In this document: piece by piece, positions 7,647-15,176 of the stretch | Layout: every line of letters begins with the position of its first letter | Position numbering within the stretch: position 1 is the first letter of the stretch | DNA from: Actinomycetes bacterium | Lineage (GTDB): Bacteria; Actinomycetota; Acidimicrobiia; IMCC26256; Chersky-534 | Reading direction: 5' to 3' | Length of the DNA: 37,749 bases | Assembly (NCBI GenBank): GCA_025463865.1 | Contig: JAODBH010000147.1 | Location: forward strand, 1-37,749 | Notes under the pieces: generated by a model | What the model was told of the DNA's origin: nothing | The model's input: the letters and a program-made list of their open reading frames with translations, nothing else | Databases searched by the model: none | Translations under genes and position numbers: made by a program

Positions 7647-9008
7647 GTGATCGCCGGCGCATTCCCCGACTGGATCCGGCCGCCGCGCTGGTTCAAGGCG
7701 GGACTGCTCGGCACGTTCGCCACGGGGCTGCTCGTCCGGGTGCTCGTCGTGGTGTTCCACGACATCTCCGACAAGCCGGGCCTGTTCACCAACTACGACC
7801 CGATCTTCTACCACAAGTGGGCGAATCTGGTCGCGAACGGACGCGGCTACCTCGCGCCCTACCTCCTGACCGCGAATCTGCACGGCCGGGCGTCGCCGAG
7901 CGCGAACCACGGACCCGCGTTGAGCACCTTGCTCGCGCTGTTCTCGTGGCTCGGTCTCGACTCCTTCACCGACCATCGCGTGATCACCGCGGTGGTCGGC
8001 GCGCTGGCGGTGCCGGTCATCGGATACCTCGTCTACTGGCTCATGGGCCCGCGGGCCGGGCTGATCGCGGCCGGACTCGCGGCCGTGTATCCGAGCCTCT
8101 GGTTGAACGACGGCATGCTGATGCCGGAGAGCCTCTACGCCGTGGTCGTCGCCGGGATCCTGTTCGCGATGTACGCGATCCTCGCCGGTCGGCACCGAAC
8201 CGGCTGGTCGGTAGGGCTCGGCGCGTTGATCGGCCTGGCCATGTTGACGCGCGGCGAGGCCGTCCTGTTCGTCCCGATCCTCGTGCTGCCGCTCCTGGTG
8301 GCGCTCCGCAAGGAGCTCTTCACCCGTCGCCTCGCGGTCGTGGCGCTCGCGTTGCTGAGCACCGTGGTCCTGCTCCTGCCCTGGACCATCTACAACCTCA
8401 ACCGCTTCGAGCGGCCCGTCTACCTGTCGACGTCACTCGACACCACGCTCGACGGCGCGAACTGCGACACCACCTACTACGGCAAGGGCATCGGCTACTG
8501 GTCCGAGGCGTGCTTCGCCAACATCGCGAATCGCCACCTCGAGGAGTCGGTCGCCTCCCAGCTCGAGCGCAAGCAGGCCCTGCGCTACATCAGCACGCAC
8601 AAGCAGAAGCTTCCCGTCGTGGCTCTCGCCCGGTTCGGCCGGGTCTGGTACCTCTTCAAGCCCGGCGACTCGGTGACGCTCGACGCGCTGCAGTCCCGAC
8701 CCCAGTTCTGGTCGTGGGCCGGGATGGGGATGTTCTTCGCGATGATCCCGTTCGCCCTGATCGGGGTCTTCGCCCTCCGCCGCCGGCGCGTGCCGGTCTG
8801 GCCGCTCGGCTCGATGTTCCTCATGGTCAGCGTCGCCGTCGTCGTCTTCTACGGCAACACGCGGTTCCGCGTACCGGCCGACATCGCGCTCGTGGCCCTC
8901 GCCGCGTGCGGCCTGGAGTCCATCCTCCCCGGCGCCCGCAACCGCCCCCGCGCGGACGAGGCCGACGCGGAGCCGACCGACTCCGTCGTCGAGGACGCCG
9001 TCACTTAG
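7647..9008 (+). CDS. GT-C fold membrane glycosyltransferase (family 39/ArnT-like)
   Basis: A 453-residue polytopic membrane protein with about ten hydrophobic helices and the layout of lipid-linked-sugar glycosyltransferases (PMT/ArnT family). The first extracytoplasmic loop carries an acidic residue in [20 protein letters not shown], where the family has its catalytic Asp, followed by [13 protein letters not shown], resembling the PxHPP-type loop. It should move a sugar from a polyprenyl-phosphate donor to an acceptor on the outer face of the membrane; donor and acceptor are not readable. The GTG at 7647 sits 6 nt after a TATGGT hexamer, so the mRNA is probably leaderless. Its TAG overlaps the stop of the convergent gene at 9005. 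Confidence 0.8.
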   Translation: MIAGAFPDWIRPPRWFKAGLLGTFATGLLVRVLVVVFHDISDKPGLFTNYDPIFYHKWANLVANGRGYLAPYLLTANLHGRASPSANHGPALSTLLALFSWLGLDSFTDHRVITAVVGALAVPVIGYLVYWLMGPRAGLIAAGLAAVYPSLWLNDGMLMPESLYAVVVAGILFAMYAILAGRHRTGWSVGLGALIGLAMLTRGEAVLFVPILVLPLLVALRKELFTRRLAVVALALLSTVVLLLPWTIYNLNRFERPVYLSTSLDTTLDGANCDTTYYGKGIGYWSEACFANIANRHLEESVASQLERKQALRYISTHKQKLPVVALARFGRVWYLFKPGDSVTLDALQSRPQFWSWAGMGMFFAMIPFALIGVFALRRRRVPVWPLGSMFLMVSVAVVVFYGNTRFRVPADIALVALAACGLESILPGARNRPRADEADAEPTDSVVEDAVT

Positions 9009-9988
9009 ACGTTGATGCGGGCGAGCTGGTCGGGGGCGTAGCGTTCGCCGGCTGCGACACCCTTCGGGGCGACCTCGTCGATCGCGGCCAGGTCCTCCGG
9101 GGTCAGCTCGACGTCGAGCGCGGCGAGGTTGTCCTCCAGGTGCCCGCGGCTCTTGGTGCCCGGGATCGGCACGACGTCGTCACCCTGCGCGAGCACCCAC
9201 GCAAGGGCGAGTTGCGAGGGCGTCACGCCTTTGGCCTGCGCGAGCTGGCGGACCTTCTCGACCACCGCGAGGTTGCGGTCGAAGTTCTCGCCCTGGAAGC
9301 GGGGCGAGTGGCGGCGGAAGTCCTCCGGCGCGAAGTCGTCGGGGCTGGTGATGTCGCCGGAGAGGAAGCCCCGGCCCAGAGGGCTGTAGGGGACGATCCC
9401 GACGCCGAGCTCGCGCATCGTGTCGAGCAGGCCGTCTTCAGGATCGCGGGTGAACAGCGAGTACTCGTACTGGCCCGCGGCCACGGGGTGCACCGCGTGG
9501 GCACGCCGCAGGGTTGCCGGCGCCGCCTCACTGATGCCGAGGTACCGGACCTTGCCCGCGGCCACGAGCTCCGCCATCGCACCCCACGTCTCCTCCACCG
9601 GGACGGAGGTGTCGACCCGGTGCTGGTAGTAGAGGTCGATGTGATCGACGCCGAGGCGCTGCAGCGACGCGTCACACGCGCTGCGCACGTACTCGGGACG
9701 GCCGTTCACCACGCCGAGTCCTCCCTGAGGACCCCGCTGGTTGCCGAACTTCGTGGCGAGGATCACCTCGTCGCGCCGGCCCGCGATCGCCCGGCCGACG
9801 AGCGTCTCGTTGGCGCCGAGGCCGTAGACGTCGGCGGTGTCGAGGAAGTCGACGCCCAACTCGAGCGCCCGGTGGATGGTTGCCACCGATTCCTCGTCGT
9901 CACCGGGCCCGTACGACTGGCTCATGCCCATGCACCCGAGACCCAGTGCGGAGACCGTCAGACCCTGACCCAGCGTGCGTGACTCCAT
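9005..9988 (-). CDS. Aldo/keto reductase (third of three)
   Basis: A 327-residue aldo/keto reductase with tetrad D50, Y55 ([13 protein letters not shown]), K80 (ILATKFGNQ) and H123 (YYQHRVD). The [14 protein letters not shown] block near the C-terminus and the [12 protein letters not shown]-terminus place it in the AKR13 (YajO/pyridoxal reductase-like) branch, distinct from the other two reductases here. The ATG at 9988 follows a GAGGAG site. Transcribed alone; it ends tail to tail with the glycosyltransferase, sharing 4 bp. Confidence 0.93.
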   Translation of the reverse strand: MESRTLGQGLTVSALGLGCMGMSQSYGPGDDEESVATIHRALELGVDFLDTADVYGLGANETLVGRAIAGRRDEVILATKFGNQRGPQGGLGVVNGRPEYVRSACDASLQRLGVDHIDLYYQHRVDTSVPVEETWGAMAELVAAGKVRYLGISEAAPATLRRAHAVHPVAAGQYEYSLFTRDPEDGLLDTMRELGVGIVPYSPLGRGFLSGDITSPDDFAPEDFRRHSPRFQGENFDRNLAVVEKVRQLAQAKGVTPSQLALAWVLAQGDDVVPIPGTKSRGHLEDNLAALDVELTPEDLAAIDEVAPKGVAAGERYAPDQLARINV

Positions 9989-10030
9989 GCGACCACTCCT
10001 CGGACCGGAAAGGTCGAACGTAGCCCGCGC

Positions 10031-11056
10031 TCAGGCGTGATCCGAAACCAGATCCGACCAGTGCTTCCGGGCGACGTCGGGATGGCTGCGCAGCCAACCC
10101 CGCAGCGCGTTCTCGCCGTATTCGGCGTGGATCACGTTGTCGGGATTCGGTGCGAAGTCGGGTCGCACGTCGGCCGCGAGCTCAGGCGGCAGGTCGATCG
10201 TCGGCACCCGGGCATCGAGGCGGGGCGCGAAGAAGTACGGCACCGACACCCGCGACGAGAGCTCCGGCGGACTGACCACCCGGTGGACCGTGGCGCGGTA
10301 GTAGCCACCCGACGCGATCTCGAACATCTCTCCGACGTTGAACACGAACGTGTTGGGGATCGCGGGCACGTCGACGAAGCCGTCCTCGGTCGCGACCTGC
10401 AGGCCACCGGTGCGGTCCTGGAGGAGCAACGCGAGGAACCCGTAGTCCTTGTGGGCGCCGACGCCCTGGTCGTTGCCGTCCGGACCGGGCGCCGGGTAGC
10501 GGATCATCTTCATGTGCGGAGCCGGCTCCGCAGCGAAGGTGGCGTCGAAGAGGTCGGCGGGCGCGCCGAGCGACGCGGCGAGCGCCCGGATCATGGTCAG
10601 CGACAGGTCCTGCATGACCGACATGTAGCGGAGCACGACCGCACGGAAGCCCGGCAGCGACCCGGGCCACTGGTTCGGGCCGAGCAACCGCAGGTAGGCG
10701 GGCTCGCCGGGCTCGGGGTCGTAGCTCGGCCGTTCGATGCCGAAGTCGAGCTGCTCCCGGCGGTCGGGCTTGCCGTTGGTGCGCTCCGAGCTCACCGGCG
10801 TGTAGCCGCGGAACTGGGCGCTCTTGACGTTCTCGATCTCGCGCCGCTGACGCTCGGGAAGCGCGAAGAAGTCGTGGGTGGCGACGATCATCTTCAGCTG
10901 CAGCCGGGGGTCGACGCCGTGGCCGGCGATGTAGGCGAAGCCGGGGCCGTGGGCGGCGTCCCGCAGCTCCTTCAGGAACCCGGCTGCGGCCGGGCTGGTG
11001 GGGTCGGAGCGGAAGGGGCTGAGGTCCAGCACCGGTAGGCAGGGGTTCTCGTTCAC
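10031..11056 (-). CDS. Isopenicillin N synthase-like 2-oxoglutarate/Fe(II) dioxygenase
   Basis: A 341-residue non-heme iron oxygenase of the IPNS/flavonol-synthase fold. The N-terminal DIOX_N domain begins at LPVLDLSPF. The iron triad is H202, D204 (AHKDYG) and H258 (TVHRV), and the 2-oxoglutarate-binding R269-V-S271 pair follows. These enzymes hydroxylate or desaturate small molecules with O2 and usually 2-oxoglutarate; the substrate is unknown. The frame is open well upstream, but the GTG at 11056 is preferred because it precedes the conserved domain by a few residues and lies 8 nt after a TAGTCT hexamer. It diverges from glyA over a palindrome at 11091-11110. Confidence 0.88.
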   Translation of the reverse strand: MNENPCLPVLDLSPFRSDPTSPAAAGFLKELRDAAHGPGFAYIAGHGVDPRLQLKMIVATHDFFALPERQRREIENVKSAQFRGYTPVSSERTNGKPDRREQLDFGIERPSYDPEPGEPAYLRLLGPNQWPGSLPGFRAVVLRYMSVMQDLSLTMIRALAASLGAPADLFDATFAAEPAPHMKMIRYPAPGPDGNDQGVGAHKDYGFLALLLQDRTGGLQVATEDGFVDVPAIPNTFVFNVGEMFEIASGGYYRATVHRVVSPPELSSRVSVPYFFAPRLDARVPTIDLPPELAADVRPDFAPNPDNVIHAEYGENALRGWLRSHPDVARKHWSDLVSDHA

Positions 11057-11064
11057 GTGGGACA

Positions 11065-11070
11065 AGACTA
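11065..11070 (-). promoter_or_regulatory. Candidate -10 hexamer for the dioxygenase (TAGTCT)
   Basis: Minus-strand TAGTCT ending 8 nt before the GTG at 11056; compatible with a leaderless or very short leader mRNA. Confidence 0.35.
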
Positions 11071-11090
11071 CGCGGGTCCGACCTCGAATC

Positions 11091-11110
11091 CGTTTCATCA
11101 GTATGAAGCG
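11091..11110. promoter_or_regulatory. Palindrome between dioxygenase and glyA
   Basis: CGTTTCAT (11091-11098), CAGT, ATGAAGCG (11103-11110): an inverted repeat with 7 of 8 pairs matching. It lies in the 171-bp divergent intergenic region just upstream of the dioxygenase -10, where a repressor could block that promoter. Confidence 0.4.
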
Positions 11111-11216
11111 GGGGCGGGTCGGCACGACCGGCGCGCGGCCGTCGAACTGTCCCCACCGGGGCGTCGCCCCGCGTAACCTCGGAGGTCCGGACGCGGCGTG
11201 GTCCGGGACCCGCCCG

Positions 11217-11222
11217 AGGAGG
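11217..11222 (+). promoter_or_regulatory. Strong ribosome-binding site of glyA
   Basis: AGGAGG 5 nt before the GTG at 11228. It fixes the start at VSEPIKSG rather than at the GTG 30 bp upstream. Confidence 0.75.
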
Positions 11223-11227
11223 AACCT

Positions 11228-12823
11228 GTGAGCGAACCGATCAAGTCCGGCGACTCCGTCGTCGCCCAGTACCTCGGCGGAGGCCGGGCCGAGCTGGATC
11301 CCGGAGCGCTGGCCTTCTTCGCCCAGATCGACGCGGTGCGCTCGGTCGATCCCGAGGTCGCCGCGTCGATCGTCCACGAGCTCGCCGACCAGCGGAGCAA
11401 CGTGAAGCTCATCGCGAGCGAGAACTACTCGTCACTCGCGGTCCAGGCGGCCCAGGGCAGCCTGCTCACCGACAAGTACGCCGAGGGCTTCCCGTACCAC
11501 CGGTTCTACGCCGGCTGCGAGAACGTCGACGTGATCGAGGACCGCGCCGCCCACCTCGCCAAGGATCTGTTCGGCGCCGACCACGCGTTCGTGCAGCCGC
11601 ACTCGGGCGCCGACGCCAACCTCGTCGCCTTCACCGCGATCCTCAAGGCCCGAGTCGAGGGACCCGCACTCGAGAAGCTCGGCACCACGAACCCCGCCGA
11701 CGCGTCGCCCGCCGACTGGATGCAGCTCCGCCACGAGCTCGGCAACCAGCGCATCCTCGGTCTCGACTACTACTCCGGTGGCCACCTCACCCACGGCTAC
11801 CGACAGAACATCTCGAGCTGGTTGTTCGACGCGCACTCCTACACCGTCGACCCCGAGACCAAGCTCATCGACCTCGACGCCCTCCGGACGCAGCTCCACG
11901 AGGTGCGCCCGCTGATCCTCCTCGCCGGATACAGCGCCTACTCCCGCCGCATCGACTTCGCCAAGATGCGTGAGCTCGCCGACGAGGTCGGCGCGGTGTT
12001 CATGGTCGACATGGCCCACTTCGCCGGGCTGGTCGCGGGCAAGGTCTTCACCGGCGACTTCGAACCCGTCGCGCACGCGCACGTGGTCACGTCGACCACC
12101 CACAAGACGCTGCGCGGCCCGCGCGGCGGTCTCGTGCTGTGCACCGAGGAATTCCGCGACGTCGTCGACAAGGCCTGCCCGACGGTGCTGGGCGGCCCGC
12201 TCGAGCACGTGATCGCGGCCAAGGCGCTCGCCTTCGACGAGGCCATGCGCCCTGAGTTCCGCGACTACGCGGCCCGTATCGTGGAGAACGCGCAGGCTCT
12301 GGCCGACGGCCTCCAGTCCAACGGCGTGCCCGTGCTCACCGGCGGGACCGACAACCACATCGTGCTCGCCGACGTGTTCTCCGGGTTCGGGCTCTCGGGC
12401 CGCCAGGCCGAGACGGCCTTGCGCGGCGCCCACATGACGCTCAACCGCAACTCGCTCCCGTTCGACCCCAACGGCCCCTGGTACGCGAGCGGGCTGCGGC
12501 TCGGCACCCCCGCGGTCACGACCCTCGGCATGGGTCCCGACGATCTGCGGGAGATCGCGGCCGTCGTCGGATCCGTCCTCCGCTCGATCCAGCCGATCCT
12601 GATCAACAAGAAGGACGGCAGCCGGGGACCCGGCGCCAAGTACGAGGTGACCGACGCCGACGCCCTCGAAGCCGCGAGCGCCCGCATCCGCGAGCTGCTC
12701 CGCGGGTTCCCCGTGTATCCCGAGATCGACATCGACGCGGTGCTCGCCACTCCCTGGGGCAACGAGACCCTCGGGAAGTGGGCGGCCGAATGGGGCGTCG
12801 GACCCGCCGAGGACGCGAAGTAG
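11228..12823 (+). CDS. glyA: Serine hydroxymethyltransferase, long form
   Basis: The enzyme converts serine and tetrahydrofolate to glycine and 5,10-methylene-tetrahydrofolate, the main one-carbon source. At 531 residues it is about 100 longer than the usual bacterial enzyme. Conserved blocks are NVKLIASENY, TDKYAEGFPYHRFYAGC, the PLP-lysine K293 in STTHKTLRGPRGG and DMAHFAGLVAG. Extra sequence includes residues 140-220, with a GNQRILGLDYYSGGHLTHG block as in the long SHMTs of chlamydiae and some other phyla, and an N-terminal extension of about 35 residues. The GTG at 11228 is preceded by AGGAGG. The dehydrogenase gene starts 10 bp downstream, suggesting co-transcription. Confidence 0.95.
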   Translation: MSEPIKSGDSVVAQYLGGGRAELDPGALAFFAQIDAVRSVDPEVAASIVHELADQRSNVKLIASENYSSLAVQAAQGSLLTDKYAEGFPYHRFYAGCENVDVIEDRAAHLAKDLFGADHAFVQPHSGADANLVAFTAILKARVEGPALEKLGTTNPADASPADWMQLRHELGNQRILGLDYYSGGHLTHGYRQNISSWLFDAHSYTVDPETKLIDLDALRTQLHEVRPLILLAGYSAYSRRIDFAKMRELADEVGAVFMVDMAHFAGLVAGKVFTGDFEPVAHAHVVTSTTHKTLRGPRGGLVLCTEEFRDVVDKACPTVLGGPLEHVIAAKALAFDEAMRPEFRDYAARIVENAQALADGLQSNGVPVLTGGTDNHIVLADVFSGFGLSGRQAETALRGAHMTLNRNSLPFDPNGPWYASGLRLGTPAVTTLGMGPDDLREIAAVVGSVLRSIQPILINKKDGSRGPGAKYEVTDADALEAASARIRELLRGFPVYPEIDIDAVLATPWGNETLGKWAAEWGVGPAEDAK

Positions 12824-12833
12824 CGCGCCCGGC

Positions 12834-13652
12834 GTGTCCGGCTCGGAGGAACGTCGCGACCGCATCGGCTTCGTCGGCGTCGGTTCGCAAGGCGGCCCGA
12901 TGGCGGAGCGGATCCTCGCGGCCGGCTTTCCGCTCACGGTCTACGCCCGTCGGCCCGAGGTGCTCGCCCACTTCGCAGAGCTGGGTGCGGAGATCGCGTC
13001 GTCGCCCGCAGACCTCGGGCGCAAGGTCGACGTCGCGTGCGTGTGCGTGTTCACCGACGCCCAGGCTCGGGAAGTGGTGCTCGGACCGGACGGCCTGCTG
13101 AACGGCCTCGCGCCCGGCAGCGCGCTGGTGAACCACACGACCGGATCGCCGCTGACCGTGCGGGAGATGGCCGCGATCGGCAGCGAGCGTGAGGTCGTCG
13201 TACTCGACGTGCCGGTGAGCGGCGGGGGAGCCAAGGCCGGCCAAGGCATCCTCACCGTGCTCGCGGCGGGTCCGGTGTCCGCGTTCGAACGCTGCCGGCC
13301 CGTCTTCGAGACCTACGGCAACCCGGTGCTCCACGTCGGCGACGTCGGCGACGGGCAGATCGTCAAGCTGCTCAACAACGCGCTGATGAGCGCGAACCTC
13401 AACGTCGCGGTCGACGCGCTCCGGCTCGGCGTCGACCTCGGGCTCGACCCCACGACCGTGGCCGCCGCGGTCGTGCACTGCAGCGGCCGCAGCTTCTCGA
13501 TGGAGCTCCTCGCAGGCGGCGCCGCCCCCGACGTGATCGTCGAGGCCTCCGGCCCGCTGCTCCGCAAGGACGTCGCCATGGTCGAAGAAGTTGCCGCGTC
13601 GCTCGGCGTCGACCTCGGCCTCCTCGGCCAGGTTGCCCGCCCACCCGCCTAA
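12834..13652 (+). CDS. NAD(P)-dependent 3-hydroxyisobutyrate dehydrogenase-type reductase
   Basis: A 272-residue member of the beta-hydroxyacid dehydrogenase family (HIBADH, tartronate semialdehyde reductase, imine-reductase relatives). It has the Rossmann motif GFVGVGSQGGPMA (G15, G17, G20), the substrate-binding DVPVSGGGAKAGQG block and the catalytic lysine K178 in GQIVKLLNN. It starts at GTG 12834, 10 bp after glyA, so it may be co-transcribed with it; a role in glycerate/serine-type metabolism is a guess from context. The protein ends about 20 residues short of typical members. Its TAA shares 4 bp with the stop of the convergent cytochrome gene. Confidence 0.88.
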   Translation: MSGSEERRDRIGFVGVGSQGGPMAERILAAGFPLTVYARRPEVLAHFAELGAEIASSPADLGRKVDVACVCVFTDAQAREVVLGPDGLLNGLAPGSALVNHTTGSPLTVREMAAIGSEREVVVLDVPVSGGGAKAGQGILTVLAAGPVSAFERCRPVFETYGNPVLHVGDVGDGQIVKLLNNALMSANLNVAVDALRLGVDLGLDPTTVAAAVVHCSGRSFSMELLAGGAAPDVIVEASGPLLRKDVAMVEEVAASLGVDLGLLGQVARPPA

Positions 13653-14311
13653 GAAGACTCTTGATCTTCGGGGTCGCCGACGACCGCCGCGTACCAGCGG
13701 GGCCGCTTCGACCGGGCCCAGGCTCGGGTGACGACGCCGCGGGTCATGCCGCGCAGGGCTTCGGAATCGTTGGTGGCCAGGAAGATGTGCCCGGTCACCG
13801 AGATCCAGATGCCGAAGGCCCACCAGTCGTGCACGAACGTCGCGCCGGTGCGGATGTCGTCGGGGAACGGCGCGAACCAGTGCATGATCGACCCGGTCCC
13901 GAGCATCACGAAGATCGCGGAGCCGAGGAACATGGCGTTGACCTTCTGCCCCGGGTTGAACTTTCCCAGCCGGATCGCCCGCCTCGCCTCGCCGGGCCGG
14001 AACCAGGAGCGCTCCCCGGGACCGAAGCGGGAGAGCCGGCCGAGATCCCGCCGGAGCAGCCGACCGCGTCGGAGCAGCACGCCCGCGATCAGCGGCACCG
14101 CGAGGAACAGCCCGGTGTACACGTGGATCGTGCGCACGATCTCCCGGTTGCCGACGATGACCTCGAGCTGGCCGATGTAGAGCACGGCCCCGGTCGCCAT
14201 GAGGATCACGAAGCACGCGGCCGTCGTCCAGTGCACCGCGCGCTCGAGCGGGTCGAAGCGCTCGATGACGTCGGTGGCCGCGGGGGCGCGGTCGGACCGG
14301 ACGGTGGCCAT
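13649..14311 (-). CDS. Membrane cytochrome b, formate-dehydrogenase-gamma-like
   Basis: A 220-residue four-helix cytochrome b. Candidate heme ligands are the histidines in ERAVHWTTA (helix 1), RTIHVYTG (helix 2), TFVHDWWA and VTGHIFLA (helix 4 region), the pattern of the FdnI/cytochrome b561-like family. The frame is open further upstream, but the ATG at 14311 (MATVRSDR) overlaps the stop of the molybdenum enzyme gene (TGATG), so translation is coupled. It should pass electrons between the quinone pool and the exported oxidoreductase encoded directly upstream. Confidence 0.85.
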   Translation of the reverse strand: MATVRSDRAPAATDVIERFDPLERAVHWTTAACFVILMATGAVLYIGQLEVIVGNREIVRTIHVYTGLFLAVPLIAGVLLRRGRLLRRDLGRLSRFGPGERSWFRPGEARRAIRLGKFNPGQKVNAMFLGSAIFVMLGTGSIMHWFAPFPDDIRTGATFVHDWWAFGIWISVTGHIFLATNDSEALRGMTRGVVTRAWARSKRPRWYAAVVGDPEDQESS

Positions 14312-15066
14312 CAGGTGGCGGTGTCGTCGCGACCGTTGGAGCGACCGACCCACCCGTCGACGTCGTACCCGAGGTGCTCCCAGTAGCCGGGGATCACGTG
14401 GTCGGTGACCTCGATGGTCTCGAGCCACTTGCACGACTTGTAGCCGTACATGGGCGCGACGTAGAGGCGGACCGGGCCGCCGTGCTCCGACGACAGTTGG
14501 CCGCCGTCGAGCTCGTAGGCGACGAGCACGTCGTCGCGGCGCGCCTGCGCGAGCGAGAGGCTCTCGGTGTACGTGCCGTCGAAGCTGGTGAAGCGCAGCG
14601 CCTTCCCTTCGGTCGTCACGCCCACGCGGTCGAGCACGTCGGCGAGCTTCACGCCCTTCCACTCGACGTCGTGCACGCGCCACCCGGTCACGCATTGGAA
14701 GTCCTTGTGGAGCGTGGTGGGCTTCATCGCAGCGAGATCGGCGTAGGAGAACGTCGTGGGCGTGGTCACCTTGCCGTGCACCTTCAACGTGTACTTGTCG
14801 CGTGCGCGGCTCGGTAGGTCGCCGGTCACCGAGTAGATGCGGAAGCGGCCGACGGGCAGGAAGGCCGAGAGGCCGGTGCCGTCGCGGGCGGTGATCGGTC
14901 CGAGGACCCGCTCCATCCAGTCGGCGACCTCGCGGCCGAACACGACGCCGGTGGCGCCGAGAGCCAGCAGGCCGAGGAAGACGCGCCGGCCGACGGGTGC
15001 CCCCCTGCCCGCGTCGCCGTCACCGACGACGGCCTCGCGGTCGGGATCCTCGTGCGGTGGCCGCAT
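14311..15066 (-). CDS. Exported molybdopterin-dependent oxidoreductase (sulfite oxidase/MsrP fold)
   Basis: A 251-residue protein with a twin-arginine-type leader (GRRVFLGLLALGATGVVFG, R27-R28), then a sulfite-oxidase-fold domain. C125 in KDFQCVTGWRVHDVEWKGV is the expected molybdenum ligand, and GGPVRLYVAPMYGYKSCKW is the conserved C-terminal block. It is probably exported folded with its cofactor by the Tat system and anchored or soluble outside the membrane. Coupled to the cytochrome b gene, it resembles MsrPQ (reduction of oxidised methionine), but the substrate cannot be assigned. ATG at 15066; a TACTGT hexamer 7 nt upstream suggests a leaderless mRNA. Confidence 0.87.
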   Translation of the reverse strand: MRPPHEDPDREAVVGDGDAGRGAPVGRRVFLGLLALGATGVVFGREVADWMERVLGPITARDGTGLSAFLPVGRFRIYSVTGDLPSRARDKYTLKVHGKVTTPTTFSYADLAAMKPTTLHKDFQCVTGWRVHDVEWKGVKLADVLDRVGVTTEGKALRFTSFDGTYTESLSLAQARRDDVLVAYELDGGQLSSEHGGPVRLYVAPMYGYKSCKWLETIEVTDHVIPGYWEHLGYDVDGWVGRSNGRDDTAT

Positions 15067-15073
15067 ACCCCGA

Positions 15074-15079
15074 ACAGTA
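15074..15079 (-). promoter_or_regulatory. -10 hexamer of a leaderless promoter (TACTGT)
   Basis: Minus-strand TACTGT, 7 nt before the ATG at 15066, with no Shine-Dalgarno in between. Confidence 0.5.
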
Positions 15080-15120
15080 CGGCCGCGTCACCCGGAACCG
15101 GACGCGGCCCTGAGCGCCCG

Positions 15121-15167
15121 TTCGTGCGTCCCCTGAGCACACATGTTGTGCTCAGGGGACGCACGAA
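15121..15167. terminator. Perfect 21-bp hairpin after the sulfatase gene (hairpin family copy 1)
   Basis: Arms 15121-15141 and 15147-15167 are perfectly complementary over 21 bp with a 5-nt loop. The hairpin starts 9 nt after the sulfatase stop (15177) and precedes the next minus-strand gene. There is no T-tract. It shares its GTGCGTC/GACGCAC core and right flank with the hairpin at 7515-7568 and with the first bases of the window. Confidence 0.7.
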
Positions 15168-15176
15168 GGTCCGGGG

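Noticed and set aside
7817-9982. A 721-codon plus-strand open frame
   Set aside because: It covers the glycosyltransferase in a shifted frame and then runs antisense to the third aldo-keto reductase; both real genes have clear motifs.
11110-11227. Glycine or tetrahydrofolate riboswitch upstream of glyA
   Set aside because: The leader contains GC-rich repeats (GGTCCGGAC and GTCCGGGACC) but I could not find the conserved core of either riboswitch.
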